Shown: in pieces, positions 7,598-15,116 of the stretch | Position numbering within the stretch: position 1 is the stretch's first letter | Layout: each line of letters opens with the position of its first letter | Virus record (IMG/VR): IMGVR_UViG_3300027852_000039 | Coordinates: 1 to 64,000 of that record | Direction: 5' to 3' (one strand) | From: a virus | DNA: 64,000 bases | The notes under the pieces: generated by a model | The model's input: the letters and a program-made list of their open reading frames with translations, nothing else | Database searches by the model: none | Told to the model about the DNA's origin: nothing | Made by a program: the position numbers and the translations under genes

Positions 7598-8633
7598 AGC
7601 GGAGGAGGTCGAGGATCTCTCGAAACAGAAACCGACGAGGAGGATCATTCGTCCGAGCGAGCTTCCTCCGAGAACGGTCACGCTGAAGCGACCGGACATT
7701 ATCGGGAGACTCGTCGAATCCAAGGCGAAGAAACAGGAGCGTTATCCGGTCTACTCTAATTGGGCTTCTATGATGGGAAGCCCCTGTATCCGGGAACTGT
7801 TTCATCATAGAGTGAACTGGAAGTTCCGGGAGATGCCTGATCCCGAGAAACAGTTCCTCTTCGAAGGTGGAGCGTGGATCGAAGACAAGGCGTACAGGGA
7901 TCTTCAGGACGCGGGGTTCCGCATTGAGGCGCAAGGCGCACGCTTTGAGATCAAAGACCGTAAGGAGAACATCACGGGAAAGATCGACATGCGTCTGATA
8001 TGGGAACGTCTCACGATCCCCGTCGAGGTCAAGGGTCTTCAGATGTGGGACGCGGAGAAGCTCAACAGCGTTCACGACTTTTGGGAGTCCTCGAAACCCT
8101 GGATCAAGAAGTATCCGTGTCAATTGCTTTTGTACATGTTCGCGCATGGGTCCGAGTGGGGTTTCTTCTACGTCGTGAATAAGCTCACGATGTTTCCGAA
8201 CGTGATATGGGTCAACCTGTACGATCATCTCGATTACGTGACGGAACGTCTCGAAACGGCGATCCTCGTGAACAAGTGCATCAAGAACCCGAAGCTTCTC
8301 GACAAACAACCGAACAAGGGGTTCAACACGGACCCGGACTACTGTAAGAACTGCGATTACTTCGCGGTCTGCGGTCCTCCGGAAGCGTACGAAGGCGCAG
8401 CGATCGAAAACGATCCGGAGATCCTGAAGCTCCTGGACACGAGGGGAGCGAACGAGAAAGCTCATAGGGCGTTCGAGCAAGCGGACCGGATATTAAAACC
8501 AAAGATCAGGGAAAGGGAATTCCGCTGTGGAGACTGGATCGTGACCGGGAAGAAGGGGTCTCGTCCGAAGATGGTCGCTCACGAGACGGAACGAAACGTG
8601 ACATGGACAGCAAGGATTAAGAGGATTGAGTAA
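7572..8633 (+). CDS. PD-(D/E)XK exonuclease with Fe-S-type cysteines (Cas4/RecB-like)
   Basis: 353 residues from ATG 7572. Visible PD-(D/E)XK elements: Glu104 in GGAWIEDKA, Asp139 in GKIDMRL, Glu152-x-Lys154 in VEVKG, and a QLLLY helix near 184. Cys72 plus Cys258, Cys261 and Cys267 (CKNCDYFAVC) have the spacing of the 4Fe-4S cluster in Cas4 and AddB nucleases. It probably resects DNA ends for recombination with the annealing protein at 5202. There is no CRISPR array nearby, so adaptation is unlikely. The N-terminus carries TRRIIRP at residues 22-28, the motif shared with several other proteins here. Confidence 0.8.
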   Translation: MSDEEVTVKAEEVEDLSKQKPTRRIIRPSELPPRTVTLKRPDIIGRLVESKAKKQERYPVYSNWASMMGSPCIRELFHHRVNWKFREMPDPEKQFLFEGGAWIEDKAYRDLQDAGFRIEAQGARFEIKDRKENITGKIDMRLIWERLTIPVEVKGLQMWDAEKLNSVHDFWESSKPWIKKYPCQLLLYMFAHGSEWGFFYVVNKLTMFPNVIWVNLYDHLDYVTERLETAILVNKCIKNPKLLDKQPNKGFNTDPDYCKNCDYFAVCGPPEAYEGAAIENDPEILKLLDTRGANEKAHRAFEQADRILKPKIREREFRCGDWIVTGKKGSRPKMVAHETERNVTWTARIKRIE

Positions 8634-8942
8634 GTCGGGGAAGAGAACTCTGAAAAAGGAAAGAGCGGAGGATCCGTCCCCCGCTCTTTCTGGTAGCGCG
8701 TTTAAGGACGTCACTACCGCTCCGCATTCCAGGTTCGAGAGAATGCGTACACGATCACGAACGAGATGTCAAGGAAAATCAGGTCGAATCTTTTTCGAGA
8801 ATTCTCTTTACAAGCTTGGCAGATTCCGCTAATCTCTACCGCATCCAACAATCCCACGGTCAAGTCGAAGTTCAGGAAATAATCCAGCCATACGAAACAA
8901 TCAGAACAGGTCCGTTCAAACGGCGCTCGGGGAGACGAGTGA
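8634..8942. other. Non-coding on the + strand; hairpins and possible minus-strand gene
   Basis: 309 bases without a + strand gene. They contain three hairpins: 8660-8689; 8692-8719 (GGTAG..CTACC with an inner GCGT/ACGT); and 8722-8747 (CGCATTC..GAATGCG). The opposite strand has an open frame with CxxC motifs. A tRNA was considered because of GGTAG and GGTTCGAG, but no acceptor or T stem forms. Confidence 0.4.
8660..8689 (-). terminator. Terminator-like hairpin best read on the minus strand
   Basis: AAAGAGCGG (8660-8668) pairs perfectly with CCGCTCTTT (8681-8689), 9 bp. On the minus strand it is followed by CCTTTTTC, a canonical T run; on the + strand the sequence after it is CTGGTAG. This fits termination of a leftward transcript, though it also lies 26 bases after the nuclease gene. 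Confidence 0.5.
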
Positions 8943-8968
8943 ATGGGGGGGCTCCGAAAATGGTTCAA
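8714..8968 (-). CDS. Possible leftward small CxxC protein, start unclear
   Basis: The only minus-strand frame here that is not opposite a gene for most of its length. It reads CSDC, then 27 residues, then CQAC followed by KENSRKR, as in small phage zinc-ribbon proteins. It ends 25 bases before the minus-strand terminator. Against it: the first start is TTG, there is no ribosome site, and the first ~9 codons overlap the initiator gene on the other strand. Confidence 0.25.
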   Translation of the reverse strand: MNHFRSPPIHSSPRAPFERTCSDCFVWLDYFLNFDLTVGLLDAVEISGICQACKENSRKRFDLIFLDISFVIVYAFSRTWNAER

Positions 8969-10004
8969 GGTTCCGGTAGAGCTTTTGATGTCAACGCGGT
9001 TTCAACGTCTGTCAGACGAATACGCGGGAAGGCTGTTCAGACTTCTCGGGTTCGTTTGGAGAGACTCTCCCGATCAATTTTCCATACCCTACGACACAGA
9101 GGATCTCTGCAACCTTCTTCGGGGGATCTCCGAGGAAGAGCTTGAGAGAACTCTGTCCAAGCTGGCGAACGGCGATGATCCGATCATTCTGGTCGAGAAC
9201 GATCGTCTCGTCGTCCCATTCCTTCAAGAACAAGCTGAAGACAACGAGAAGGCGGTCGAGCAACGACGGAACGCGGCGCGGTCCCGGTGGGGATCGAGCG
9301 CGTCCGACGATGCGGGAGACATGCGGTCCGCATCCGGGTCGCATACGGGTCGGAATGCGGGTCGCAATGCGGGAGGTGTGCGGTCCGGTATGCGGGGAGG
9401 CATACGGGGATCATGCGGTCCGCAGCAGAATAAAGATGAAAAGATAGAGAGAGAAAGAGAAAGAGAGGTTGAGATGTGTAATAAGGGGGAGATAGGGGGG
9501 AGTGTGAGGGGGGAAAGAGGGGGGGACAACGCTCCCGTCGCTGACGCTTCGGGGTCGTCAGAAAAAAACGCTGACGACACGCTTCCAGGGATCCCGCCTT
9601 CGCGCTCTCGGAAGAAGTTCCCGGATTGTCCTTGCGCGAAGATCATCGAGTCGTATCGGGAGAGACTCGTCCCTCCCCTGGAGGACGCGGTCGATGAGGC
9701 GGTCCTTCGCACTCAGATCCGGAATCGATGGAGGGACGAGAAGGATCGACAGTCGCTTGAATGGTGGGACGCATACTTCGACATCGTCTCCGGGTGTCCG
9801 TATCTCATAGGGAAGGTGAAGGACTGGAGAGCGACGCTCTTGTGGTTGACCGGGAAAAAGAACACGGCGAAGGTTCTCGCGGGTCAGTACGTCCCGAACG
9901 AACTGAAGGGTAAATTCACGACGAAGGGTCTGAAGAACATGAACGTCGCAGCGGACATCATTCGCAAGCTCAGAGAGCAAGAGGAAGGAGAGAAGACAGG
10001 ATGA
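8943..10004 (+). CDS. Replication initiator (lambda O/DnaD-like) containing the probable origin
   Basis: 353 residues. Residues 1-100 look like the winged-helix domain of phage replication proteins (KWFKVPVELLMSTRFQRL..., GRLFRLLGFVW). Residues ~115-215 are a low-complexity Arg/Gly/Ser/Glu linker. Residues ~225-330 match the C-terminal domain of phage replication organisers: W.AYFDIVSGCPYLIGKV..W...LLWLTGKKN...VLAGQY. The protein would bind the iterons encoded in its own linker and recruit the loader or helicase; the start of the next gene overlaps its stop (ATGA). As in lambda O, the origin inside the linker explains its odd composition. Confidence 0.75.
   Translation: MGGLRKWFKVPVELLMSTRFQRLSDEYAGRLFRLLGFVWRDSPDQFSIPYDTEDLCNLLRGISEEELERTLSKLANGDDPIILVENDRLVVPFLQEQAEDNEKAVEQRRNAARSRWGSSASDDAGDMRSASGSHTGRNAGRNAGGVRSGMRGGIRGSCGPQQNKDEKIEREREREVEMCNKGEIGGSVRGERGGDNAPVADASGSSEKNADDTLPGIPPSRSRKKFPDCPCAKIIESYRERLVPPLEDAVDEAVLRTQIRNRWRDEKDRQSLEWWDAYFDIVSGCPYLIGKVKDWRATLLWLTGKKNTAKVLAGQYVPNELKGKFTTKGLKNMNVAADIIRKLREQEEGEKTG
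9310..9418 (+). repeat. Ten phased ATRCGG-like iterons
   Basis: Hexamers start at 9310, 9321, 9332, 9343, 9355, 9367, 9378, 9390, 9402 and 9413. They read ATGCGG six times, ATACGG twice, and ATCCGG and GTGCGG once each. Spacing is 11 or 12 bp throughout, about one helical turn, and is not a multiple of three, so the array is maintained at DNA level, not as a peptide repeat. Confidence 0.75.
9310..9535. other. Probable replication origin
   Basis: The iteron array is followed at ~9428-9529 by a nearly pure purine tract of about 100 bases, AT-richer at its start (AATAAAGATGAAAAGATAGA), as expected of an unwinding element. The arrangement of iterons plus an adjacent easily melted tract inside the initiator gene parallels lambda ori. 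A 7-bp hairpin (TCGTCAG..CTGACGA) lies just beyond, at 9555-9577. Confidence 0.6.
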
Positions 10005-10705
10005 AAGAGATTGAGTCGATGACCAGGGAGGAGCGGATCCAGTTCGAGGAGTTCATCCTCATCATGACGGCGATCGCGGAGGAGTACGGGGAAGAGATGT
10101 CTGAACGAAGACACCTTCTCCGATGGCAAGCGTTGAAGCAATACGGGATCATCCGGATCCGGGACGCCACGTCGGAGCATCTCTCGAAGTCGAACTTCTT
10201 CCCGAGGATCCACGACCTTGTCGATCTGATCGAGGGGACCGGAAGAGACGAACTCACCGAAGGCGGGGCGCTCGCGTGGGACGAGTTCATCCGAGCGATG
10301 GAAGGAGTCGGCCGATACAACAGCGTCCGGTTCTTGAACAGAAGGATCAACGCGATCGTTCAAGAGTGGGGAGGATGGGAGCGCGTCTGTACCCTGGAGT
10401 ACGACGAACTCAAATTCAAGCGGAAGGAATTCATCGAACTGTACAAGGCGTTCACGCGTCGAGATTCGGAGACGCTTCCGGAGAGATGCGCGGGTTTGAT
10501 CGAGGGACACAATCAGGGAAGAGAGGATCGCTTGATTGAGACTCCTCCGGACAAGATTGTCGGAAGAGTCGGCGCGATGATCGAGATCCAGGAAGGGGAG
10601 AGTCCGGTCTTGATTAGAGTTGATCTCGCGAAAGAGGGAAGCGAGAAGACGGTTCAGGTTCCGGTACGAGAACTCTTGAGTAAGATCGGGAGGACGAAGA
10701 AATGA
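10001..10705 (+). CDS. Probable helicase loader / replication protein (DUF6475-like)
   Basis: 234 residues; its ATGA overlaps the initiator stop. The central pattern ALAWDEFIRAMEGVGRYNSVRF, then INAIVQEWGGWERV, then FIELYKAF, is typical of a phage protein family encoded directly after O-like initiators, with a role like lambda P. The N-terminal helix bundle (RHLLRWQALKQYG) would contact the helicase. It presumably loads a host or phage helicase at the origin 600 bp upstream; no helicase gene is visible in this window. Confidence 0.55.
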   Translation: MKEIESMTREERIQFEEFILIMTAIAEEYGEEMSERRHLLRWQALKQYGIIRIRDATSEHLSKSNFFPRIHDLVDLIEGTGRDELTEGGALAWDEFIRAMEGVGRYNSVRFLNRRINAIVQEWGGWERVCTLEYDELKFKRKEFIELYKAFTRRDSETLPERCAGLIEGHNQGREDRLIETPPDKIVGRVGAMIEIQEGESPVLIRVDLAKEGSEKTVQVPVRELLSKIGRTKK

Positions 10706-11040
10706 AAGAGGGAGAGCTTCGTAAATTGGAATTGACGACCGAGAGAATCGATCTCATGAACTCGTTTGTTGAACTTTTTGAGCTTGCCGACTGGTCCGCA
10801 ACGCAGATCTTCAAGCAACTTTGTCAGAAGGCGATCGAGGGAAAGCACGGATGGAGAGACAGCGGCTATCATAGAGAGCTTGAAGGAGATATCAGCTACA
10901 ACGTGAAGGATATCCTCGATCATTTCGAAAAGGTGAAGATGTTGCAGTTCGACAGCAAGACCACGATCGTCGATCTCGTGAATTTGTTGATCTTTCGTCT
11001 GTGGTGGCTTTACGAAACGAACGGAGCGAATGAGGAATGA
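10702..11040 (+). CDS. Hypothetical 112-residue protein
   Basis: Coupled to the gene before and after by ATGA overlaps. All-helical appearance, acidic C-terminus, one tryptophan-rich helix (FRLWWLYE). No family recognised. Position suggests a replication accessory. Confidence 0.6.
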   Translation: MKEGELRKLELTTERIDLMNSFVELFELADWSATQIFKQLCQKAIEGKHGWRDSGYHRELEGDISYNVKDILDHFEKVKMLQFDSKTTIVDLVNLLIFRLWWLYETNGANEE

Positions 11041-11426
11041 ACGGACAACACGATTCCGATTGGGATGTTGATACAGACGGATTTCGGACAATCTCAGAAG
11101 TGAAGATCACGCTCGTCGACGGGACACGTCTGACCATGAGTCCGAAGGCATTCCGGATGCAAATGTCGATCGTTGATTCCAAGAGGAAAGCGAACGCGCT
11201 CCGGATCCCGCTGTACTTCAAGAGCGAGATGGATCGTGTCCACAAGAAACCGGACGACGTCGCATTCAGAATTACGCTTGCGACCGAATACATCAAGCAA
11301 GAAAAGATCGGGGAAGACCCCGTTCACATAGTTTCGAATTCGCTGAAGAAGAAGATCCCGAAAGACCGGACTCGAAGGATCGTTCGTCCCAATCAACCCG
11401 AAGAAGAAGAGGAGAAGGAAGAATGA
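11037..11426 (+). CDS. Hypothetical protein with C-terminal RRIVRP motif
   Basis: 129 residues, overlapping both neighbours by 4 bases. An alpha/beta N-terminal domain (FRTISEVKITLVDGTRL) is followed by a helical part and then a disordered tail: TRRIVRP (motif 11373-11390) and an acidic run of Glu residues. The motif recurs in several unrelated proteins of this phage. Function unknown. Confidence 0.6.
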   Translation: MNGQHDSDWDVDTDGFRTISEVKITLVDGTRLTMSPKAFRMQMSIVDSKRKANALRIPLYFKSEMDRVHKKPDDVAFRITLATEYIKQEKIGEDPVHIVSNSLKKKIPKDRTRRIVRPNQPEEEEEKEE

Positions 11427-11899
11427 AACCAGGATTAAAATCGTACGAGTCCGCTATCGTTCTTGCTCTCGTCTGTTGCGTTCTTGCCACCGTGGTCGTG
11501 GCGAACCGATGTGAGGAGAAGGGGGAAATTCAGGGGGACTTTCCGACAGAGATGTCGGGAGACTCAGAGTTCATTTATCAGGACGATCCGAAATATGATT
11601 ACGTCCCTCCCGGAGATCTCCCGGACACGTCGGACATTGCTCCGATCAGGTTCGCTGTGGAAGCAACGACCGCCAAGATCGCGGCGATGGCATCGGACGA
11701 TCTTGCAACCATACATTTCTATTTCGAAGGCGAAGAGGTCGGGATCATGTCGTGGAAGGACAGCGACGGCGACGGCGAACTCGAACTTACGTGGGAAGGG
11801 ATCTCTGTTGAGAAGAGCGGACAAGCTCTCATCGAATGGTTGAAACAGAGCGGACGTGTCTGTACGTGTCCGCAGAAAGGAGCGTCTATGGTCGACTGA
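11423..11899 (+). CDS. Membrane-anchored hypothetical protein
   Basis: 158 residues. Residues ~10-28 are a single hydrophobic segment (IVLALVCCVLATVVVAN) with a short N-terminus before it, so it is an anchor or a signal peptide. The rest is acidic, with one possible calcium loop DSDGDGE near residue 113. A Cys-Thr-Cys pair is near the end. Probably exported or periplasm-facing. Confidence 0.6.
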   Translation: MKPGLKSYESAIVLALVCCVLATVVVANRCEEKGEIQGDFPTEMSGDSEFIYQDDPKYDYVPPGDLPDTSDIAPIRFAVEATTAKIAAMASDDLATIHFYFEGEEVGIMSWKDSDGDGELELTWEGISVEKSGQALIEWLKQSGRVCTCPQKGASMVD

Positions 11900-11987
11900 C
11901 TCAGTGACGCAGCGACGACAGGGAATCAAGAAGGTAGGGGAGGTTGAATCTTTAGACGGGTGGGTTTGGTGGGACAAAGGAGAAACC

Positions 11988-12566
11988 ATGACGAAAAAGA
12001 AAGATGGAAAGATCACCGAAAAGGAACAGATTCCTGGAGAGAAGCTCAACTTCATGACGACTGTTCTCGGAAACGGAATCGCGGATATGCTTTTTCTATT
12101 CGAACAGAAAACAGGAGTCGAAGTTCTCGCGCTGGATATTCACAGAAGAAGAGGACGGACGTGTAATCATTGCCAAATGCGAAACATCAAAATCGTGGTC
12201 CACGTTCACACAAACTATCCGGGACGATTAGATCCGGACAACGTTCCTCGTGAACATCGCCATCTCGTCAACGTAGATCTCGAACGGAAGATGGTAAAAA
12301 AGATCGTCCGAAGACGAGAAAAGAGTTCGTTCTCATCGGGTACACGGAAAAGGAGAAGGCGAGGCTCCGACGCGCAATCGTGGCGGCGTCGAATCAGGGA
12401 TACACGGAAACTCCAGAAGAAATGGGGCGATGTCTTGACAAGGAACGGGTTCTCGCGCTCGCCGTTCGGAAGGAGGTCGGGATGTGTCTTGGGCGATTCA
12501 GGAATCGGACGAAAGATTTCGCGTGGATTGAAGCAATCCGAGATGCGAACGGACGCCATAGAATGA
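11988..12566 (+). CDS. Hypothetical protein with probable -1 frameshift site
   Basis: Starts MTKKKDGK with AAAGGAG upstream. The first ~105 residues look like a real protein and include CNHC and an HLVNVDLERK segment. At 12296-12302 the message reads A-AAA-AAG in phase, the classic -1 slippery heptamer. After it the zero frame becomes arginine-rich nonsense-like sequence to the stop at 12566, while the -1 frame continues as ordinary protein to 12679. The functional product is therefore probably the 11988-12679 fusion, made by programmed shifting or split by a sequencing error in A6. Confidence 0.6.
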   Translation: MTKKKDGKITEKEQIPGEKLNFMTTVLGNGIADMLFLFEQKTGVEVLALDIHRRRGRTCNHCQMRNIKIVVHVHTNYPGRLDPDNVPREHRHLVNVDLERKMVKKIVRRREKSSFSSGTRKRRRRGSDAQSWRRRIRDTRKLQKKWGDVLTRNGFSRSPFGRRSGCVLGDSGIGRKISRGLKQSEMRTDAIE

Positions 12567-12679
12567 ACCTCGAAGCGCTCGTAAAAGAACTCGGACATCT
12601 CAAATGGTCGATCGAAAGTTATCTTGAGGACCAGGGAGCCGAGATTCAACGCAGGATCGTATTGGAGGGGGGCACATGA
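12380..12679 (+). CDS. Downstream half of the frameshifted gene, or separate GTG-start gene
   Basis: Open from 12254 in the -1 frame; the first possible start is GTG 12380, without a ribosome site. Protein-like sequence already precedes that GTG (EFVLIGYTEKEKARL), which argues for entry by frameshifting from 11988. The last ~50 residues (ALVKELGHLKWSIESYL) resemble the next gene, pointing to a duplication. Confidence 0.5.
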   Translation: MAASNQGYTETPEEMGRCLDKERVLALAVRKEVGMCLGRFRNRTKDFAWIEAIRDANGRHRMNLEALVKELGHLKWSIESYLEDQGAEIQRRIVLEGGT

Positions 12680-12918
12680 ACAAGACACTCGAAACCCTCG
12701 TCGACGTCGTCAAAGACCTAGAATTCATGAGACAGAAGGTTCGGTCCTATGCGTTCGTTCAAGACTACATCGATCAGAACGGGGTTCCGATGGTTACTGT
12801 TGAGAGCGTGCTCCGAGAACTCTGTTATCTTCAATGGGCGATGGAGTTCGTTCTCGTTCAACAGGGAATCACAATCAAGAGGGAGCTTCTTGTCGAGGAA
12901 ACCGAGGAGACTTTTTGA
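12676..12918 (+). CDS. Hypothetical 80-residue protein, paralogue of the preceding C-terminus
   Basis: ATG at 12676 overlaps the previous stop, with GGAGGGGGGC upstream. The order of residues VESVLRELCYLQWAMEFVLVQ parallels LEALVKELGHLKWSIESYLED of the previous gene, so the two probably arose by tandem duplication. Helical; function unknown. Confidence 0.6.
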   Translation: MNKTLETLVDVVKDLEFMRQKVRSYAFVQDYIDQNGVPMVTVESVLRELCYLQWAMEFVLVQQGITIKRELLVEETEETF

Positions 12919-13748
12919 TGAACAAGACGGGGATAGAGTGGGCGACCAAGACGGTGAATCCGATCGTAGGATGTACAGAGATCTCTGAAGCGTGCGAGAA
13001 TTGCTACGCGAGATTTTGGGCTTATCGACAGTACAGGATCTCGAAGGCGCTCGACGAACATGTTCGAGCGGCGCGATACAAGAAGACCGTCACGGAGAAG
13101 GGAAGAGCATGGACGGGACATCTGTCGTGGTTTCCCGAGCGATTGTCCGACATGAGGAAGCGGACGAAAGGAAAGAGAGAGCACGTGTTCGTCGGGTCGC
13201 TTACGGACCTGTTCCACAAGAACGTCGAGGACGAATGGAGAGACAAGATCTTCAGCGCGATCCGTCAATCTCCGGGGAACACGTACATGATCCTCACGAA
13301 GCGAGAGCGCGCGATGCAAAGGTACTGGAAGAGCTTGAAGGAAAAGGAGCGTCCTCGGAACCTATGGTTAGGAGTGACCGCAGAAAACCAGAAGCGCGCG
13401 GATCAACGGATTCCTGTCTTGCTCTCTCTTCCGGGAGTGTCCATGTACTTCGTGAGCGGAGAACCTCTCCTTGAGGATGTCGACTGGCGTCCGTATCTTG
13501 CGAAACGCTTGCGCGGACTGCGAAGCGGGGGATCCACGCACGACTGCGATCCAGGCGCGCGCGTGAATTGGTTGATCGTGGGAGCGGAGACGGGATCGAA
13601 CAAGCGAGAATTCCGGGTCGAATGGGGATACTCGTCGCTCGCGCAAGCGAGGAACGCGGGGATCCCGTTCTTCTTCAAAGGGATGAGAGGACGGAAAGAT
13701 CCTCCGAAGGATCTACTCGTCCGGGAATTTCCGAAGGTGAGAAAATGA
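12918..13748 (+). CDS. Phage Gp37/Gp68 family protein (DUF5131)
   Basis: 276 residues starting at the ATG of TGATG. Family hallmarks: IEWATKTVNPIVGC, then C-x6-C-x2-C (Cys19, Cys26, Cys29) with CYARFWA, FVGSLTDLFH, YMILTKR, NLWLGVTAEN and LIVGAETG. The family is widespread in phages and mobile elements. The three N-terminal cysteines suggest a metal or Fe-S site and the later barrel-like strands recall radical SAM proteins, but the reaction is not established. Confidence 0.85.
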   Translation: MNKTGIEWATKTVNPIVGCTEISEACENCYARFWAYRQYRISKALDEHVRAARYKKTVTEKGRAWTGHLSWFPERLSDMRKRTKGKREHVFVGSLTDLFHKNVEDEWRDKIFSAIRQSPGNTYMILTKRERAMQRYWKSLKEKERPRNLWLGVTAENQKRADQRIPVLLSLPGVSMYFVSGEPLLEDVDWRPYLAKRLRGLRSGGSTHDCDPGARVNWLIVGAETGSNKREFRVEWGYSSLAQARNAGIPFFFKGMRGRKDPPKDLLVREFPKVRK

Positions 13749-14014
13749 GAATGAACAACAGAAGAGGAACGAGCGTGGGAAAGAAACCCATTCGTGCGAA
13801 GATCGAGACGTGTCCGACTTGTGAGGGGAAAGGAAAGATCAGCGTTATCGCGACAGAGAGTCTTCGCGAGATGCGCGAGTCGCGGGGGATCACGATGACC
13901 GAGGTTGCGCGGCGCTTGAAGCTCTCACTCCCTTACCTCTCAGACGTTGAAAAGGGGAACCGTCAACCAACAAGAAAGATCCTGGATATGTATAGGGAGA
14001 TCGAAAGGCAATGA
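13745..14014 (+). CDS. XRE-type HTH regulator with a zinc-knuckle-like N-terminus
   Basis: 89 residues from ATG 13745 (a second ATG follows at 13751). CPTCEGKGKI at residues ~28-37 is a half zinc ribbon of the DnaJ type. It is followed by a classic Cro/CI helix-turn-helix: LREMRESRGITMTEVARRL, then LPYLSDVEKGNR. Likely a transcriptional regulator of this early region. The ATGA stop-start overlap with the next gene indicates translation as one unit. Confidence 0.75.
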   Translation: MRMNNRRGTSVGKKPIRAKIETCPTCEGKGKISVIATESLREMRESRGITMTEVARRLKLSLPYLSDVEKGNRQPTRKILDMYREIERQ

Positions 14015-14178
14015 CACAAACAAGGCAATCGCTGCAATTCGAGGACGTCGTTAAAGTCACTCTGGAGATGTCAAGGGGAGACAAGCTCGAGCTTAAGCCC
14101 GCGCGATGTAGAGGGGAACTATCTTGTATGACGGACACAAGAGAATTCTTCACCATACCTGTGATCTTGAACTCTTGA
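14011..14178 (+). CDS. Hypothetical 55-residue protein
   Basis: Starts MTQTRQSLQF and ends FFTIPVILNS; its start overlaps the HTH gene stop (ATGA). One basic, one beta-like half, two cysteines. No family recognised. Coding support is the overlap alone. Confidence 0.45.
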   Translation: MTQTRQSLQFEDVVKVTLEMSRGDKLELKPARCRGELSCMTDTREFFTIPVILNS

Positions 14179-14208
14179 GAGAGAAAGACGACGAACTTCG
14201 GGAGAGAC

Positions 14209-14706
14209 ATGGACGGATCTGAACTAAACGATGTTTGCTTCTTCTGTGAAGTGGAGAAGAAGTCCCGAATCGATGGTCGGAAGAAGATCATTCACAAGGG
14301 GATCGACACGGAGAGACTGAAGTTTCCGAGCGGAGATCTCGAAAGAGCTTTCGCGAGGCTATGGGAAAAACAGAACAAGCGTCGTCCAGGCTTGAACTAC
14401 GGAATGGGGACACTTCAAGATCTCATGGTTCGACGAAGCGAGTCCGCTCCGTACGGTCATTCGGTCCCGTATTGGATAACGCAGAGGGAAGCGACGATCG
14501 TCGCGACTATCATTCAGTGGCTCGGAACGAATTGTGGGTTCGCCTTTCTGTGTCAAGCGCTTGGAGATTGCGATATTCACGTCGAGAGCACGGAAGCTTA
14601 TAACGAGAGACTCAAAAAGACCAACAGGAAGTTCCGAGAAGCAGAGGAGCATAAACGAACGCGGACGCGACGAGTCGTCCGTCCAGGAGGAGCGAGCGAT
14701 GAGTAA
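14209..14706 (+). CDS. Hypothetical protein with C-terminal RRVVRP motif
   Basis: 165 residues. A CFFC pair near the start (residues 10-13), an alpha/beta core (SVPYWITQREATIVATIIQWLGTNCGF in outline) and a charged tail with TRRVVRP (14665-14685) six residues before the end. The codons used for the motif differ from those in other tagged genes. Function unknown. Confidence 0.6.
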   Translation: MDGSELNDVCFFCEVEKKSRIDGRKKIIHKGIDTERLKFPSGDLERAFARLWEKQNKRRPGLNYGMGTLQDLMVRRSESAPYGHSVPYWITQREATIVATIIQWLGTNCGFAFLCQALGDCDIHVESTEAYNERLKKTNRKFREAEEHKRTRTRRVVRPGGASDE

Positions 14707-14911
14707 GAAGGGAGAAGACACTCCGATAACGATGCAAGTGAAGGAGTCAGATCTTCGTATGATTCAGAGTAAATGTAACGAGATCCTTCATCCATCTTGT
14801 GCGTGGAACAAAGATCCGCTGAAGACAGCGGAGCAAGCGATCGAGAACATGAAGGCGTCGGCAATAACGATCCTACAGACTGTAACGAGGATATTTCCCA
14901 GCCGTGCCTAG
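14699..14911 (+). CDS. Hypothetical 70-residue protein, dispersed paralogue
   Basis: Starts MSKKGEDTP within the previous gene, after CCAGGAGGAGCG. The segment CNEILHPSCAWNKDPLKTAEQAIENM resembles LMEIIHVKVDYSEDPLLMANDAIRRM of the protein at 28242, in the same spacing, so the two are probably related. Helical. Function unknown. Confidence 0.6.
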   Translation: MSKKGEDTPITMQVKESDLRMIQSKCNEILHPSCAWNKDPLKTAEQAIENMKASAITILQTVTRIFPSRA

Positions 14912-15116
14912 CGAAACGTACATGAGGGTTTCAAGAATCGTGGGATGGAGCGAGAAAGAAATCTATAATTATCCTCTGATCGATCGAGTTCGGAGCGAGA
15001 AGGATATGACGAAGTTTCTTCGATGGCATCGCTTCTTGAGACATCCGAGGACGGAGGAAGAGGAAGAGATCATCGCAATCATAAAAGAAAAGCTGGAGGA
15101 TCTGTGGAATGACTAA
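14904..15116 (+). CDS. Hypothetical 70-residue protein
   Basis: GTG 14904 lies in the end of the previous gene; ATG 14922 is an alternative, and neither has a strong ribosome site. Helical and charged (RTEEEEEIIAIIKEKLEDLW), its stop region overlapping the next start. No family recognised. Confidence 0.5.
   Translation: MPSETYMRVSRIVGWSEKEIYNYPLIDRVRSEKDMTKFLRWHRFLRHPRTEEEEEIIAIIKEKLEDLWND

Noticed and set aside
7572-8633. A CRISPR Cas4 adaptation gene
   Set aside because: The nuclease has Cas4-like cysteines, but no cas1, cas2 or repeat array is present; recombination-type use is more likely.
8690-8760. A tRNA suggested by GGTAGCGCG and GGTTCGAG
   Set aside because: No acceptor stem forms, the putative T loop has no 5-bp stem, and the sequence folds better into two unrelated hairpins.
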